Shown: positions 28,035-36,838 of the stretch, piece after piece | Numbering within the stretch: the first letter of the stretch is position 1 | How the letters are laid out: every line of letters begins with the position of its first letter | NCBI RefSeq assembly: GCF_900199215.1 | Contig: NZ_FZQA01000005.1 | Span: 1-64,000, forward strand | Direction of reading: 5' to 3' | Source of the DNA: Amphiplicatus metriothermophilus | GTDB lineage: Bacteria; Pseudomonadota; Alphaproteobacteria; Caulobacterales; Parvularculaceae | DNA length: 64,000 nt | The notes under the pieces: model-generated | Database searches by the model: none | What the model was told of the DNA's origin: nothing | What the model saw: only the letters and a program-made list of their open reading frames with translations | Translations under genes and position numbers: made by a program

Positions 28035-28480
28035 TTCGGTTAAGTCCTTGTTTTTCCGAGAGGGGAATTCCACGCAAAGGCGGACGAATTCGGGAATGGG
28101 GCAGCGAATAGGAGGCAGGCGGCAGGCGGCGGGAAGCAGACCCCCGTCATCCCGGGCGCGCCGCAGCGCATCCAGTATGACAGTGAGTTGCTCGTCGGGT
28201 GCGTGCGAGGAGGGCGGGTCCCGGTACGCCAAGGCAATCATCGCGGCGGGGCCGGAAATGGTGGGGTGAAGTCCGTTCTGCGGCGGGGCGGTGCTGCGGT
28301 GCCGACCGCTTGTAGACCGCGGCGATGCCAGAAGGATCGCAGATGCGGCGCAGACGGCGGACTCTGGGCGGGGCGCGGATTACGCCTCCGGCTAACCCGC
28401 CCTAAGCAGCAGGCGTGGCTAAACCGGACAGCAGCGGGATTTATCCCGCCAAGTCGGCGTGCGCGGCGAGTGGATACTGG

Positions 28481-29033
28481 CTACGCCCCCTGCAAATCGT
28501 GGGGGTCTACTTTTGCGGAAGTTAATCTATCCATATAGGGCTGGAGCTGCTCGCGAGTAATTCGTCCCGCCACGAATCGGGCCATGTGGAACATAATATC
28601 AAGCAGCATAATGTCGCCCTCAACCCGAGCTGGCTCAAGAATTTGCGGAGCGTCATTGATTCCGAAAGGACGAAGGCGAACGGCGCCATCTTTGGTGTGC
28701 TCAAATAATCCATGAGCGTAATCGTTCCGCCGGTCATTCAGCTTTCGCATGTGTGCGCAGGCGGCAAGGATTATCCCTTTACGATATTCATCGATGTCAG
28801 ATTTTTTGGCGGTCTTTTCCAGCTTATTGAGTTCTATGAATGCATTTAATGGTTTTGAGTTCGGCGAACGCCTTGTCGAGATCCGAGGCATTTCCTAAAG
28901 CGGCGGCCATGCACAGCAATATGGAAAACTCGATGTATGATGTTGCTGCGAAATACCGGCCAAGCTTGCTATTGATTGGGTGATTGCCCGAAGGCAGGCC
29001 TATATACCAAGTTTCGTGCGTTGTGTTTCCCAT
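28481..29033 (-). pseudogene. HEPN-like hypothetical protein gene with a frameshift
   Basis: Two overlapping frames together give one protein. The N-terminal part starts MGNTTHETWYIGLPSG at 29033 and loses frame in the AAAA run at 28853-28856 (plus coordinates TTTT). The C-terminal part resumes one base over as LNAFIELNKLEKTAKKSD and continues to 28481. Removing one A restores a continuous product of about 180 residues. It contains RNDYAH, an Rx4-6H motif of HEPN ribonuclease-like domains, followed by a helical C-terminus. The DNA is markedly AT-richer than its surroundings, suggesting acquisition. The shift could be a mutation, a sequencing error or programmed. Function is unknown. Confidence 0.6.
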
Positions 29034-29085
29034 AAGCGCTACTAATATTGTGTTACTTTATCGCGTTGCTCGGCCGCCTTTGCGT

Positions 29086-29397
29086 TTATGGCGTTTTTTT
29101 CACTTGTTCACGCTTGAGTAAATCGAGCGTTCTATCATCACGTTTTTTGAAGTATCCATCAAGTCGGTGGAGACAAGCGTGTTTGATTCGCGTCATTCCT
29201 GCGCCGGCTTCAAAGTGAGCCCATCCGCCATTCGGCATTCGAATGCTGATTATGGAAGTTTCGCAAATAGGGCACGGATGGCGGTAACTCATACCTCCCT
29301 TGTTGTTGTCGCCTTTAAGGCGCAACTGCCATGAGCCGCGAACATAGGTTCCGTCGCGCCGGTAGTACGGAGATTGATGAACCCATTTCGATTTCAA
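29086..29397 (-). CDS. Small Cys/His-rich hypothetical protein downstream of the reductase gene
   Basis: This 103-residue protein contains CPIC and a later AGMTRIKHACLHRLDGY segment with additional Cys and His, a possible zinc site. No family is recognised. The start is a TTG with GAGAGGG a few bases upstream; that site lies in the gap directly after the ribonucleotide reductase stop, 10 bases away, so translation may be coupled to it. Its AT-rich codon use is unlike the reductase gene and like the frameshifted gene further downstream, so both look like one acquired insert. Confidence 0.6.
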   Translation of the reverse strand: MKSKWVHQSPYYRRDGTYVRGSWQLRLKGDNNKGGMSYRHPCPICETSIISIRMPNGGWAHFEAGAGMTRIKHACLHRLDGYFKKRDDRTLDLLKREQVKKTP

Positions 29398-29407
29398 ATG
29401 TACCCTC

Positions 29408-31378
29408 TCACTGACACGCCAGGCACTCGTCGTAATCGGTCCTGGCCGCGGCCTGCATCAGGGTCTGCATGTCGGGGGCGTCGTCGCCGGGCGCGGCGGC
29501 GGCTTCGGCGGCCCTGGCCTCGGCCCTGTCGAGAGCGGCCGCGCCGGCCTCGCCCTTGCGCCCGCCGGCGTAGCTGGCGCGCTGGACCGACTTCGAGCGG
29601 CAGTAATAGAGCGACTTCACGCCCTTCTCCCACGCCGTCCAGTGCAGCATGTGAAGATCCCATTTGTCGATGTCGCCGGGCAGGAAGACGTTCACCGACT
29701 GGCCCTGGCAGACGAGCGGCGCGCGGTCGGCGGCGAGCTCGATCACCCAGCGCTGGTCGATCTCGAAGGCGGTCTTGAACACGGCCTTCTCTTCGTCCGT
29801 GAGGCAATCGAGGTGCTGCACGGAGCCTTCATGCTCGATGATCGAGGCCCAGGTCTCGTCCGTGTCGTGACCTTTCTCGGCGAGCAGCTTCTCGAGCGCG
29901 GCGTTCTTCACCGTGAAAGAGCCCGACAGCGTCTTGTGCACATAGACGTTCGCCGGGATCGGCTCGATGCACGGGCTGCACCCGCCGCAGATGATGGAGA
30001 TGGAGGCGGTCGGCGCGATGGCGAGCTTGTGGGAGAAGCGCTGCTTCACGCCGCGCTCGGCCGCGTCGGGGCAAGCGCCGCGCTCCTCGGCGAGCTTGAC
30101 CGAGGCCGCGTCCGCGCCCATGCGGATGTGCTTGAACAGCCTGATGTTCCACGCCTTCGCCATGGCGGATTCGAAAGGAACGCCCTGTTGCTGCAGGAAG
30201 GAGTGGAAGCCCATGAGGCCGAGCCCGACCGAGCGCTCGCGCCTGGCCGAATAGACGGCCTTGGCCATGGAGGCCGGCGCGCGCCGGATGAAATCCTCCA
30301 GAACGTTGTCGAGAAAGCGCATCACGTCCTCGACGAACAGCGGCTCGTCCTTCCACTCGAAATATTTCTCGGCGTTGATCGAAGAAAGGCAGCACACGGC
30401 GGTTCTGTCCTCGCCGAGGTGATCCGGCCCCGTGTGCAGCATGATCTCCGAGCACAGGTTGGAGGTCGAAACCTTGAGGCCGAGATCGCGCTGGTGCTTC
30501 GCCATCTGACGGTTCACCGTGTCGGAGAAGACGAGATAGGGCTCGCCCGTGGCGAGGCGCGTCTCAAGGATCTTCTGCCACAGCTTGCGGGCGCTCACGG
30601 CGCGCAGCGTCTCGCCGGTCTTGGGCGAGCGCAGGGCGAACTCCGCGTCTTGCAGCACGGCGGTCATGAATTCGTCGGTGACGTTGACGCCGTGATGGAG
30701 GTTGAGGGACTTGCGGTTGAAGTCGCCGGAAGGTTTGCGGATCTCGAGGAACTCCTCGATCTCCGGATGGTGGATGTCGAGATACACCGCCGCCGAGCCC
30801 CGGCGCAGGCTGCCCTGGCTGATGGCGAGGGTGAGCGAGTCCATTACGCGGATGAAGGGGATGATGCCGGAGGTCTGGCCCGCGCCCTTCACCTTCTCGC
30901 CGATGGAGCGCACTCCGCCCCAATAGGTGCCGATGCCCCCGCCGTTGGAGGCGAGCGCCACGTTCTCGTTCCATACGCCGACGATCTCCTCAAGCGAATC
31001 GCCGACGGCGTTGAGGAAGCAGGAGATGGGAAGGCCGCGGTTCGCCCCCCCGTTCGAGAGAATCGGCGTCGCCGGCATGAACCACAGCTTCGAGATGTAG
31101 TCGTAGATGCGCTGGGCGTGGTCGGCGTCGTCGCCATAGGTGCGCGCTACGCGCGCGAACATGTCCTGAAACGACTCGCCGGGCAGGAGATAGCGGTCTT
31201 CGAGCGTCTTCTTGCCGAAGTCGGTCAGCAGCGCGTCGCGGGAGCGATCGAGAACGATGTCGCGCACCACCTTGAGCGCGGGCCGGCGAGCCGGCGCGGG
31301 AGTCGCGGCGGGATCGGCCGCGCCCCCGGCGGGGCTGGCAGCTTCGACTCGTTCGGCGGCTTCCGTCGACAGCGACAT
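29408..31378 (-). CDS. nrdA: Ribonucleoside-diphosphate reductase large subunit (class I)
   Basis: This protein of about 656 residues reduces ribonucleotides to deoxyribonucleotides. It has the catalytic Cys pair (first in PISCFLNAVGD, partner in TAVCCLSSIN), the Asn/Cys/Glu active-site loop NLCSEI, GLMGFHSFLQ, and C-terminal redox cysteines ECLACQ. It has no full N-terminal ATP-cone, so dATP inhibition of overall activity may be absent. The ATG at 31378 has AGGAAGGGG upstream; longer forms are unsupported. The small subunit gene nrdB is not adjacent. Tandem NrdR boxes about 217 bases upstream point to NrdR control. Confidence 0.93.
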   Translation of the reverse strand: MSLSTEAAERVEAASPAGGAADPAATPAPARRPALKVVRDIVLDRSRDALLTDFGKKTLEDRYLLPGESFQDMFARVARTYGDDADHAQRIYDYISKLWFMPATPILSNGGANRGLPISCFLNAVGDSLEEIVGVWNENVALASNGGGIGTYWGGVRSIGEKVKGAGQTSGIIPFIRVMDSLTLAISQGSLRRGSAAVYLDIHHPEIEEFLEIRKPSGDFNRKSLNLHHGVNVTDEFMTAVLQDAEFALRSPKTGETLRAVSARKLWQKILETRLATGEPYLVFSDTVNRQMAKHQRDLGLKVSTSNLCSEIMLHTGPDHLGEDRTAVCCLSSINAEKYFEWKDEPLFVEDVMRFLDNVLEDFIRRAPASMAKAVYSARRERSVGLGLMGFHSFLQQQGVPFESAMAKAWNIRLFKHIRMGADAASVKLAEERGACPDAAERGVKQRFSHKLAIAPTASISIICGGCSPCIEPIPANVYVHKTLSGSFTVKNAALEKLLAEKGHDTDETWASIIEHEGSVQHLDCLTDEEKAVFKTAFEIDQRWVIELAADRAPLVCQGQSVNVFLPGDIDKWDLHMLHWTAWEKGVKSLYYCRSKSVQRASYAGGRKGEAGAAALDRAEARAAEAAAAPGDDAPDMQTLMQAAARTDYDECLACQ

Positions 31379-31594
31379 GCTTCGTCCCCTTCCTTTTGTC
31401 CCGGCCTTTTGGCCCGGGCGCGCGTCTCCCTGGGCGCCGGATAGCCTCTCGGGGCCGCTCGCCGGCGCGGGCGTCGCGCTGTGTTTCATGAAGCGTCGAT
31501 CGCGGCCTTCCGGGCGGCATTTCCGGGGCTTCCCAAGGCCGTTCTCCCGCTCGGTTCCGGGCCTCGGGCCGGCGCGCCCCCTTCAGCGCCATCG

Positions 31595-31642
31595 ACACAA
31601 GATATAGTGATGGAGGCCTTTCCCTCCGTCAATATGAAGTTA
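31595..31642. promoter_or_regulatory. Tandem NrdR boxes upstream of the ribonucleotide reductase gene
   Basis: The site ACACAAGATATAGTGA (31595-31610) matches the NrdR consensus ACACWATATATWGWGT at 14 of 16 positions. A weaker second copy begins 32 bases later (31627-31642, core CAATATGAAGTT, 9 of 16). Paired boxes about three helical turns apart are the known NrdR arrangement. The second box is weak and supported mainly by spacing. Confidence 0.7.
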
Positions 31643-31706
31643 CCAACAGGTCAGGTTTTTTTGGTTAAGGGAATCTTAAGCCGTCGCACTGAGTGCGCCT
31701 GAATGG

Positions 31707-33152
31707 TTAAATTCCGGGCGGCCTGACAAGCCCTTTGAGGGTTCGTTTCGGGCCCGTCCCGCGGCGCGATTTTTTTTCGGAATCGCGGTCGGGCGGGTCG
31801 GCGCGAAAGGCCTTGGGGGCGGCCTGAAAGCCGGTTTCGACGAATCGCGGCCCTTCGGGCGGGCGCCGCCATGCGGGCGCGTCGTCCTCGGCCGCGGCGG
31901 CGGCGGCGCCGGTTTTCGGCTTGCCGGGAGGCGGCTCGACCCATGCGATGTATACCGCGAGCGCGTCCTCGATGCGCTGGGCGATGTCGTCCATGCGCGG
32001 CGCGTTCTCGCCGGTGAAGGGGCTGCGCGCCGCGTCGAGCGCTTCGACGAGCGCCTGACGGCGGGCGTCGGCGGCGATGACGAAGCGCAGCTGGCCGCAG
32101 ATCCAGCCCAGCAGCGCATAGATCAGCCCCGCGCCCAGAAGCGCGTGCGCCGCCGCCGGGTAAAGCTTCAACAGGCTCGCCGCATCGGTCTGCTCCGGCG
32201 ACTCGGGGCCGGGGACGAATTGCACATAGGCGAAGCCGTAGCCGAAGGCGAAGCCGATCGCGAGCGCGGCGAGGACGGCGAAGAACGCGCCCGCCTGCGG
32301 GACGTCCTCCGGCGCGGCGCTTTCCCTCAGAAATTCGGCGAAACGCCGGCGCGCGGCCTCGTCGGCCGGCTCGCCCGGCCGGTCGTTGAGAACGCCGAGG
32401 GTCCGGAACAGGGTCGCGGCTTCAAGCGCGATGAGATGCGCCTGGGAAAGCGCGCCTACGGCCCTGGCCGGGCGATTGCGGGCATGGTGGCGGTCCATCT
32501 CCTCGCGGGCGGCCGCGAGCGCGGCGTCGATCCTGAGCGCGATCGCAGCGGCATCTCCGCCGAGCCGCCGCGCGCGCGCCTGAACCTTGCGATTATCGGC
32601 GTCGCCGGCCGCCGAGACGAACAGCAGGCCGATAAGGCCGCCCGTCGCCAAGAGCGCGCCGAACCAGAAAAAGACCGCCGAGACGATGGCGGCATGGTTG
32701 GGCTCGCTGACGCTCATCGGGCCGAAAATGGTCATCCCGTCGGTAAGCGAGGCCCGGTCGAGGTGCAGCGCGACGCCGGCGAGCGCGATCCCGATCAGGA
32801 CGCGCAGGTAGTAGGCGACGTTGCGCGCAAAGCCGTCGCGCCGCTCGACGACGGCGCGCCAGACTTCGCCCGCGCGGGCGCGCAGGGTCTTCTGATAGCC
32901 GGCGATGTTCTCCGCGCTTTCCTCAAGACGCGCGCGCAGAGGACGGTCGGCATCCACGCGCTCGCCCGACGCGGCATCGGGCTGAACCGGAAAAAGCAGC
33001 TTCGCCGGGTCCGGCGGCGCGCCGTCGGGCTGAGCGGCGGATGCGGCCCGGCGCGGGGCGAGCCGCTCGGCCCAGCCCGCCATCCGCGCGCGCAAGCGCT
33101 CGAGCGCCGAAGGGCGCGCGCTCTCATCCTCGCCGTAGAAATATTCCGACAT
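31707..33152 (-). CDS. Hypothetical inner-membrane protein with four membrane segments
   Basis: This protein of about 481 residues has no recognised family. Residues 1-105 are polar with an Arg-rich stretch. Two membrane segments follow (around 112-130 and 155-180), then a soluble helical region of about 100 residues, and two more membrane segments (around 290-310 and 335-355). The C-terminal 130 residues are soluble, rich in Pro, Ala and Lys. The ATG at 33152 was preferred over the upstream GTG because GGGGGTGGGG precedes it. It is transcribed alone toward the nrdA promoter. No function can be given. Confidence 0.7.
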   Translation of the reverse strand: MSEYFYGEDESARPSALERLRARMAGWAERLAPRRAASAAQPDGAPPDPAKLLFPVQPDAASGERVDADRPLRARLEESAENIAGYQKTLRARAGEVWRAVVERRDGFARNVAYYLRVLIGIALAGVALHLDRASLTDGMTIFGPMSVSEPNHAAIVSAVFFWFGALLATGGLIGLLFVSAAGDADNRKVQARARRLGGDAAAIALRIDAALAAAREEMDRHHARNRPARAVGALSQAHLIALEAATLFRTLGVLNDRPGEPADEAARRRFAEFLRESAAPEDVPQAGAFFAVLAALAIGFAFGYGFAYVQFVPGPESPEQTDAASLLKLYPAAAHALLGAGLIYALLGWICGQLRFVIAADARRQALVEALDAARSPFTGENAPRMDDIAQRIEDALAVYIAWVEPPPGKPKTGAAAAAAEDDAPAWRRPPEGPRFVETGFQAAPKAFRADPPDRDSEKKSRRGTGPKRTLKGLVRPPGI

Positions 33153-33249
33153 CCCCACCCCCGGCGGACGCTTCGGCGCGCCGGGCCCTCGCCGCGTCGC
33201 GCAAGCTTAGCCCATCGCGCCCAGGATCGAAACGGCGCAGGCAGAACGC

Positions 33250-33777
33250 TTACGCCGCGCCGGAAGGCGTTTGGGCGGGCGATTCCGGCGCGGCTTCGCT
33301 CGACGCCGGCTCATCCCGAAGAATGATGCGGGCGGGCACGCCGACGGCGGTGGCGTTGGCCGGCACGTCCTTGATGACGACGGCGTTCGCGCCGATGCGG
33401 GCGTTGTCGCCGATCGTGACGGGGCCGAGCACGCGCGCGCCGGCGCCGACATAGACGTTCCTGCCGAGCTTCGGCGCGCCGGGCCCGGCGAGCTGGCCGA
33501 GAGTGACGTGCTGCATGATCATGCAGTTCTCGCCGATGACCGCGTCCTTGTGAATCATCACGCCGATCGCATGGATCAGCTTGGCGGTCGGATGGATCTC
33601 CGCTTCGATATTGATGAGACAGGTGGTGACGAACCGCCAGTAGCGGTGCTGGAACTTGCAATACCCTCTGACGAGCGCTGCGATCGGTCCCTTGCGGTTC
33701 TTCCACCGCCGGTAACGGTATTGATTGGCGACGATCTTCTCGCCGGGCTCGATCCAGAATCTCAGCATGCCAAACAT
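33250..33777 (-). CDS. Serine O-acetyltransferase-like hexapeptide-repeat protein
   Basis: This 175-residue protein folds as a left-handed beta helix. Hexapeptide repeats run from AEIHPTAKLIHAIGVMIHKD through IGENCMIMQHVTLG and NVYVGAGARVLGPVTIG to NARIGANAVVIKDVP, the pattern of serine acetyltransferases (CysE/EpsC-like). The N-terminus is short compared with CysE, and the C-terminal tail is Ala/Pro-rich. The acceptor may be serine or a sugar. It starts 13 bases after the VirK/YbjX gene stop, so the two are probably co-transcribed and might act on an envelope compound. Confidence 0.8.
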   Translation of the reverse strand: MFGMLRFWIEPGEKIVANQYRYRRWKNRKGPIAALVRGYCKFQHRYWRFVTTCLINIEAEIHPTAKLIHAIGVMIHKDAVIGENCMIMQHVTLGQLAGPGAPKLGRNVYVGAGARVLGPVTIGDNARIGANAVVIKDVPANATAVGVPARIILRDEPASSEAAPESPAQTPSGAA

Positions 33778-33789
33778 TGGCGTTCCCCG

Positions 33790-34740
33790 TCAGTCGTCTT
33801 TAAACCGAACCGACGCGAGCGTCGGCAGGCGCCGACGCATCTCGGCTTCGACATCGTCCAGAAACTGCGCGCGTTTGCGGTACATGGAGCGCTTGTTGGG
33901 CTTCACTTCGGCAAGATCGCGCGCCGGCGGGTCGCGATCAAGCTCGAAAAAGACCGGATCCACGGCGCGCCCGCCCCGGTCGCGCCAGATCTCGTCGTAA
34001 TCCAGGGTGAAGGGGTCTTTTTTGTTGAGGAACGGATGAAGCTGATGGCGATGGGCGTTCGAGACGGCGTAGATTCGCTCCGCGCCCGTCGCCCGGCACA
34101 GCATGCGCAGAAGCTCCAGGATGAAATCCCGCGGCCGCTGGCCATGGAGAGCCTTCGTAAGATCGCGGTAAAGGTCGCGCGCGTCCTCCCGGTTGCGCCC
34201 TTGCAGCCCGCCGATGAAAACCGCGCGCGTCCCGTCGGCGTCCCGATTGAAGGAGAAAGCCAAGGAATAGGCGCGGAAGCTTCCGATGAAGAGATTGAGC
34301 GTGAGCTGGCCCTCGCGCATGAACCATTTCGGCTGATCGAGCACGACGCGCAGGCCAGGATAGATCTCGCCGAGCTCAAGCAGAATGAGCTTCTCCTCGA
34401 CGCCGAACGAAAAGGGCGGGCCGAGCGCATCGACGATCTCGCAATGATCGGCGATGCGGCGCAGCCGTTCGCGCGCCGGCCAGGAGGCGGTCTGATAAGG
34501 CCAGATGAGCGCGCCCAGCGTCTCCGGCCGCTCGCGCAAAAGCCGGCCGAGATCGGATGAGGCGGGCGCGTCGAGCATGGCGAAAACCGCAGCACGATGG
34601 CGCCAGGCGGCCGCAAGGATCAGCGCGCGGTTGCGCAGCGCGCGCGGGCGCCAGCCCGGCGCGGCGCGTCCGACGGCTTCGATCAGGCGGCTTTTCCTGG
34701 TCAGCCTCACCCCCGTATTTTGCGATCCGGCGTCTATCAT
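33790..34740 (-). CDS. DUF535 (VirK/YbjX family) protein
   Basis: The 316 residues match the DUF535 family, most clearly in the C-terminal half (AVFIGGLQGR, YAVSNAHRHQLHPFLNKKD, YDEIWRDRGG, DPVFFELDRDPPARDLAEVK). The family includes VirK of Shigella and YbjX of Salmonella, linked to envelope integrity and antimicrobial-peptide tolerance but biochemically uncharacterised. There is no signal peptide. The ATG at 34740 is used. The gene is divergent from the secreted hypothetical at 34874 and upstream of the acetyltransferase. Confidence 0.85.
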   Translation of the reverse strand: MIDAGSQNTGVRLTRKSRLIEAVGRAAPGWRPRALRNRALILAAAWRHRAAVFAMLDAPASSDLGRLLRERPETLGALIWPYQTASWPARERLRRIADHCEIVDALGPPFSFGVEEKLILLELGEIYPGLRVVLDQPKWFMREGQLTLNLFIGSFRAYSLAFSFNRDADGTRAVFIGGLQGRNREDARDLYRDLTKALHGQRPRDFILELLRMLCRATGAERIYAVSNAHRHQLHPFLNKKDPFTLDYDEIWRDRGGRAVDPVFFELDRDPPARDLAEVKPNKRSMYRKRAQFLDDVEAEMRRRLPTLASVRFKDD

Positions 34741-34873
34741 AACCCGGCGCGCGCATCGACCGGCCGGCGCGCCTGAACGGGGCGCGGATGCAACAGGCGT
34801 TCCGCCGCAATACGATTAGGCTCAAGGCGCGTCCTGGGATAGGCTTCAAGGGCTGTCAGCGGGGAGAACAGCC

Positions 34874-35518
34874 ATGATCGTCAAATCAGCATGCGCGGGC
34901 GTGTTGCTCGCCCTTGTCGCGACGTCGGGCGCGGCTCAGGATGAGACGCGCGAAGCTGGCGCCAAACGCGCGATCGGGCCGCAAATCGAAGCGGGGCGGC
35001 TTGAGCTGCGTCCGGAGCTGCTTGCGCCGCAGGGCGCCGAACTCGAATGCGCGGCGTTCGCTGAAGATCTCTGGTCCTATGTGAACGCCAGGCGCGGGAC
35101 CAGTCCCGGCGACCATCGCATCGGCGCCAAGATGGCGGCCGTGAAAATCCGCTCGCGCGACGGCGCGACATATCCGTGGGGACACGGCGCCTATTCCGAG
35201 GGCGCCTTCGGCTGGGGCGGCGACAGGCTGATCGGCCGGTTCACGGTGCTGTACAGCGACCGTCGCGCAGGCCTCGGCGCGCGATTCGATGCTGCGCAGG
35301 CGGACATTCAGGACGTTACGCTCCACAAGGACGGTCGCGTCGAGATCATGCTGAGAAGCTGGGGAAACGCCGTCATCGGACTTGAAGACGTCCGTTGCTA
35401 CGGCGACGGTTTTCTCGCCGGAATAGCGCGGGAAGGAAACGGCGTGTCGATCGTCAGCTTCGCGCTGAGAAAGGAAATCATCACGCCGGACTCGCATCCG
35501 GCCAAGCTCTGGCCGTAA
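34874..35518 (+). CDS. Secreted hypothetical protein
   Basis: This 214-residue protein has a signal peptide (1-21, IVKSACAGVLLALVATSGAA) and a mature domain of mixed strands with two cysteines (AELECAAFAE and EDVRCYGDG) that could form a disulfide. No family is recognised. A GGGGAGAA site precedes the ATG. The stop is followed by a VOC-family gene about 30 bases on, so the two may be co-transcribed. Function unknown. Confidence 0.75.
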   Translation: MIVKSACAGVLLALVATSGAAQDETREAGAKRAIGPQIEAGRLELRPELLAPQGAELECAAFAEDLWSYVNARRGTSPGDHRIGAKMAAVKIRSRDGATYPWGHGAYSEGAFGWGGDRLIGRFTVLYSDRRAGLGARFDAAQADIQDVTLHKDGRVEIMLRSWGNAVIGLEDVRCYGDGFLAGIAREGNGVSIVSFALRKEIITPDSHPAKLWP

Positions 35519-35547
35519 TGGCGCAACTGATGGAAGGGGAAAATGAG

Positions 35548-35925
35548 ATGGCGAAAGTCGCCGGCATCGGCGGATTTTTCTTCCGCGCGCGCGATCCCAA
35601 GGCGCTCGCCGCCTGGTATGAGCGGCATCTCGGCGTCGCTGACATCGCCAACGGCGTCTGGACGCAGGAGGCTGGCCAGACCGTGTTCGCGCCCTTTGCC
35701 GCGAACACGGATTATTTCGGCCGACGCGAGCAGCAATGGATGATCAACTTCCGCGTCGACGATCTCGCCGCCATGACGGCGCGGCTGAAAGCCGCCGGCA
35801 TTGATGTTGAAACCCGCGCAGAGTGGGATTCGCAAGCCGGCCGCTTCGCGCGCATTCATGACCCGGAGGGCAATCCCATCGAGCTGTGGGAGCCTGCGCC
35901 CGGCGGCGCGAAAGCGGTCGATTAA
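35548..35925 (+). CDS. VOC-family (glyoxalase/bleomycin-resistance fold) protein
   Basis: This 125-residue protein has the two paired beta-alpha-beta-beta-beta units of the VOC fold (VAGIGGFFFRARDPKALAAW; WMINFRVDDLAAMTARLKAA) and ends DPEGNPIELWEP, where the Glu is the usual metal ligand. Members are dioxygenases, isomerases, or binding and resistance proteins; which is not clear. The ATG at 35548 has GGAAGGGG eight bases upstream and was chosen over an earlier ATG at 35518 that overlaps the previous stop. Confidence 0.85.
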   Translation: MAKVAGIGGFFFRARDPKALAAWYERHLGVADIANGVWTQEAGQTVFAPFAANTDYFGRREQQWMINFRVDDLAAMTARLKAAGIDVETRAEWDSQAGRFARIHDPEGNPIELWEPAPGGAKAVD

Positions 35926-36012
35926 CGAAGTCGCTGCGCAAGAGTCTTGGCGCGCGGGCCTGTGCGACCTAGGACATCGAGGCTGTCGCGTGGTTTCCCA
36001 GCGAGCTCTCGC

Positions 36013-36819
36013 ATGTCCGGGTCGTCGGTTGATCTCACGTCCTTTACGCGCCTGATGGCGTCGCTGCGCGCCGACGGCGGCCGATTTGCGGTCGACGTGC
36101 CGGAGGACTGGCGCCAGGGGCGCACGACCTATGGCGGGCTCGCCGCGGCGCTGTGCCTCGAGGGCGCGCTGCGCGCCATGCCGGATCTCGCCCCGCTGCG
36201 CTCGGCCCAGATCGTTTTCATCGGTCCGGCGGACGGCATGCTGGCCGTAGAGGCGTCGGTGCTGCGCGCCGGGCGTTCCGTCACCTTCGTCGAGGCCGAT
36301 CTTTCCGCCGACAAGGGTCTCGCCGCACGGGCGATCTTCGCTTTCGGCGCGGCGCGCGAGTCGATGTTCGATCGCGCCTTTCTGCCGGCGCCGTCGATAA
36401 AGCCGCCGGAGGATTGCGAGCCCTACATCCCTGAAGGCATGGGCCCGCCCTTCGCCGCGCATTTCGAGACGAGGCTCGCGGCGGGCGGGCGACCGGGAAC
36501 GGGATCGTCCGGGTCCGATCTTTTTCTCTGGGTGCGCCATCGCGACCGCGCGGCGACGTCGTTGTCCGCGCTGCTGGCCCTTGCGGACATGCCGCCGCCG
36601 GCGGTCATGCCGATGTTCCCGCGCTTCGCGCCCATCAGCTCCATGACCTGGGGCGTGAACTTTCTCGCAACGGATTCATCGACCGAGGACGGCTGGTTCC
36701 TGCTCGCGACCAAGGCGGAGAACGCCGCCGACGGCTATTCCAGCCAGGACATGTTCGTGTGGGCCCGGGACGGGTGCCCGCTCGTCGCAAGCCGCCAGTC
36801 GGTGGCGATCTTCATCTGA
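36013..36819 (+). CDS. Acyl-CoA thioesterase (TesB-like double hot-dog)
   Basis: This protein of about 268 residues has two hot-dog halves. The first has the TesB-like start (RFAVDVPEDWRQGRTTYGGL) and the second ends LATKAENAADGYSSQDMFVW, close to the QDM.VW sequence of acyl-CoA thioesterases. It should hydrolyse acyl-CoA thioesters, substrate length unknown. The ATG at 36013 fits the family N-terminus; a longer frame has no support. It is monocistronic and convergent with uup, 19 bases apart. Confidence 0.82.
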   Translation: MSGSSVDLTSFTRLMASLRADGGRFAVDVPEDWRQGRTTYGGLAAALCLEGALRAMPDLAPLRSAQIVFIGPADGMLAVEASVLRAGRSVTFVEADLSADKGLAARAIFAFGAARESMFDRAFLPAPSIKPPEDCEPYIPEGMGPPFAAHFETRLAAGGRPGTGSSGSDLFLWVRHRDRAATSLSALLALADMPPPAVMPMFPRFAPISSMTWGVNFLATDSSTEDGWFLLATKAENAADGYSSQDMFVWARDGCPLVASRQSVAIFI

Positions 36820-36838
36820 CGGCGGCGCGCGGACGCGA

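Larger units (their letters stand above)
27162..28480. other. 1.3-kb gene-free region with a GC-rich structured core
   Basis: No frame on either strand shows family-like protein sequence; the open frames at 27515-28022 are low-complexity Arg/Ala/Pro products of extreme GC content. The left part is the receptor promoter region with a LacI-type operator. From about 27660 to 28010 the DNA is dense in inverted repeats, for example CGTTTCG-TG-CGAAACG, and it ends in an intrinsic terminator at 28015-28034. A segment near 28145-28180 (GTCATCCCGGGCGCGCC) resembles a degenerate palindromic intergenic repeat. The region may encode a structured RNA or may be remnant DNA. Confidence 0.5.
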
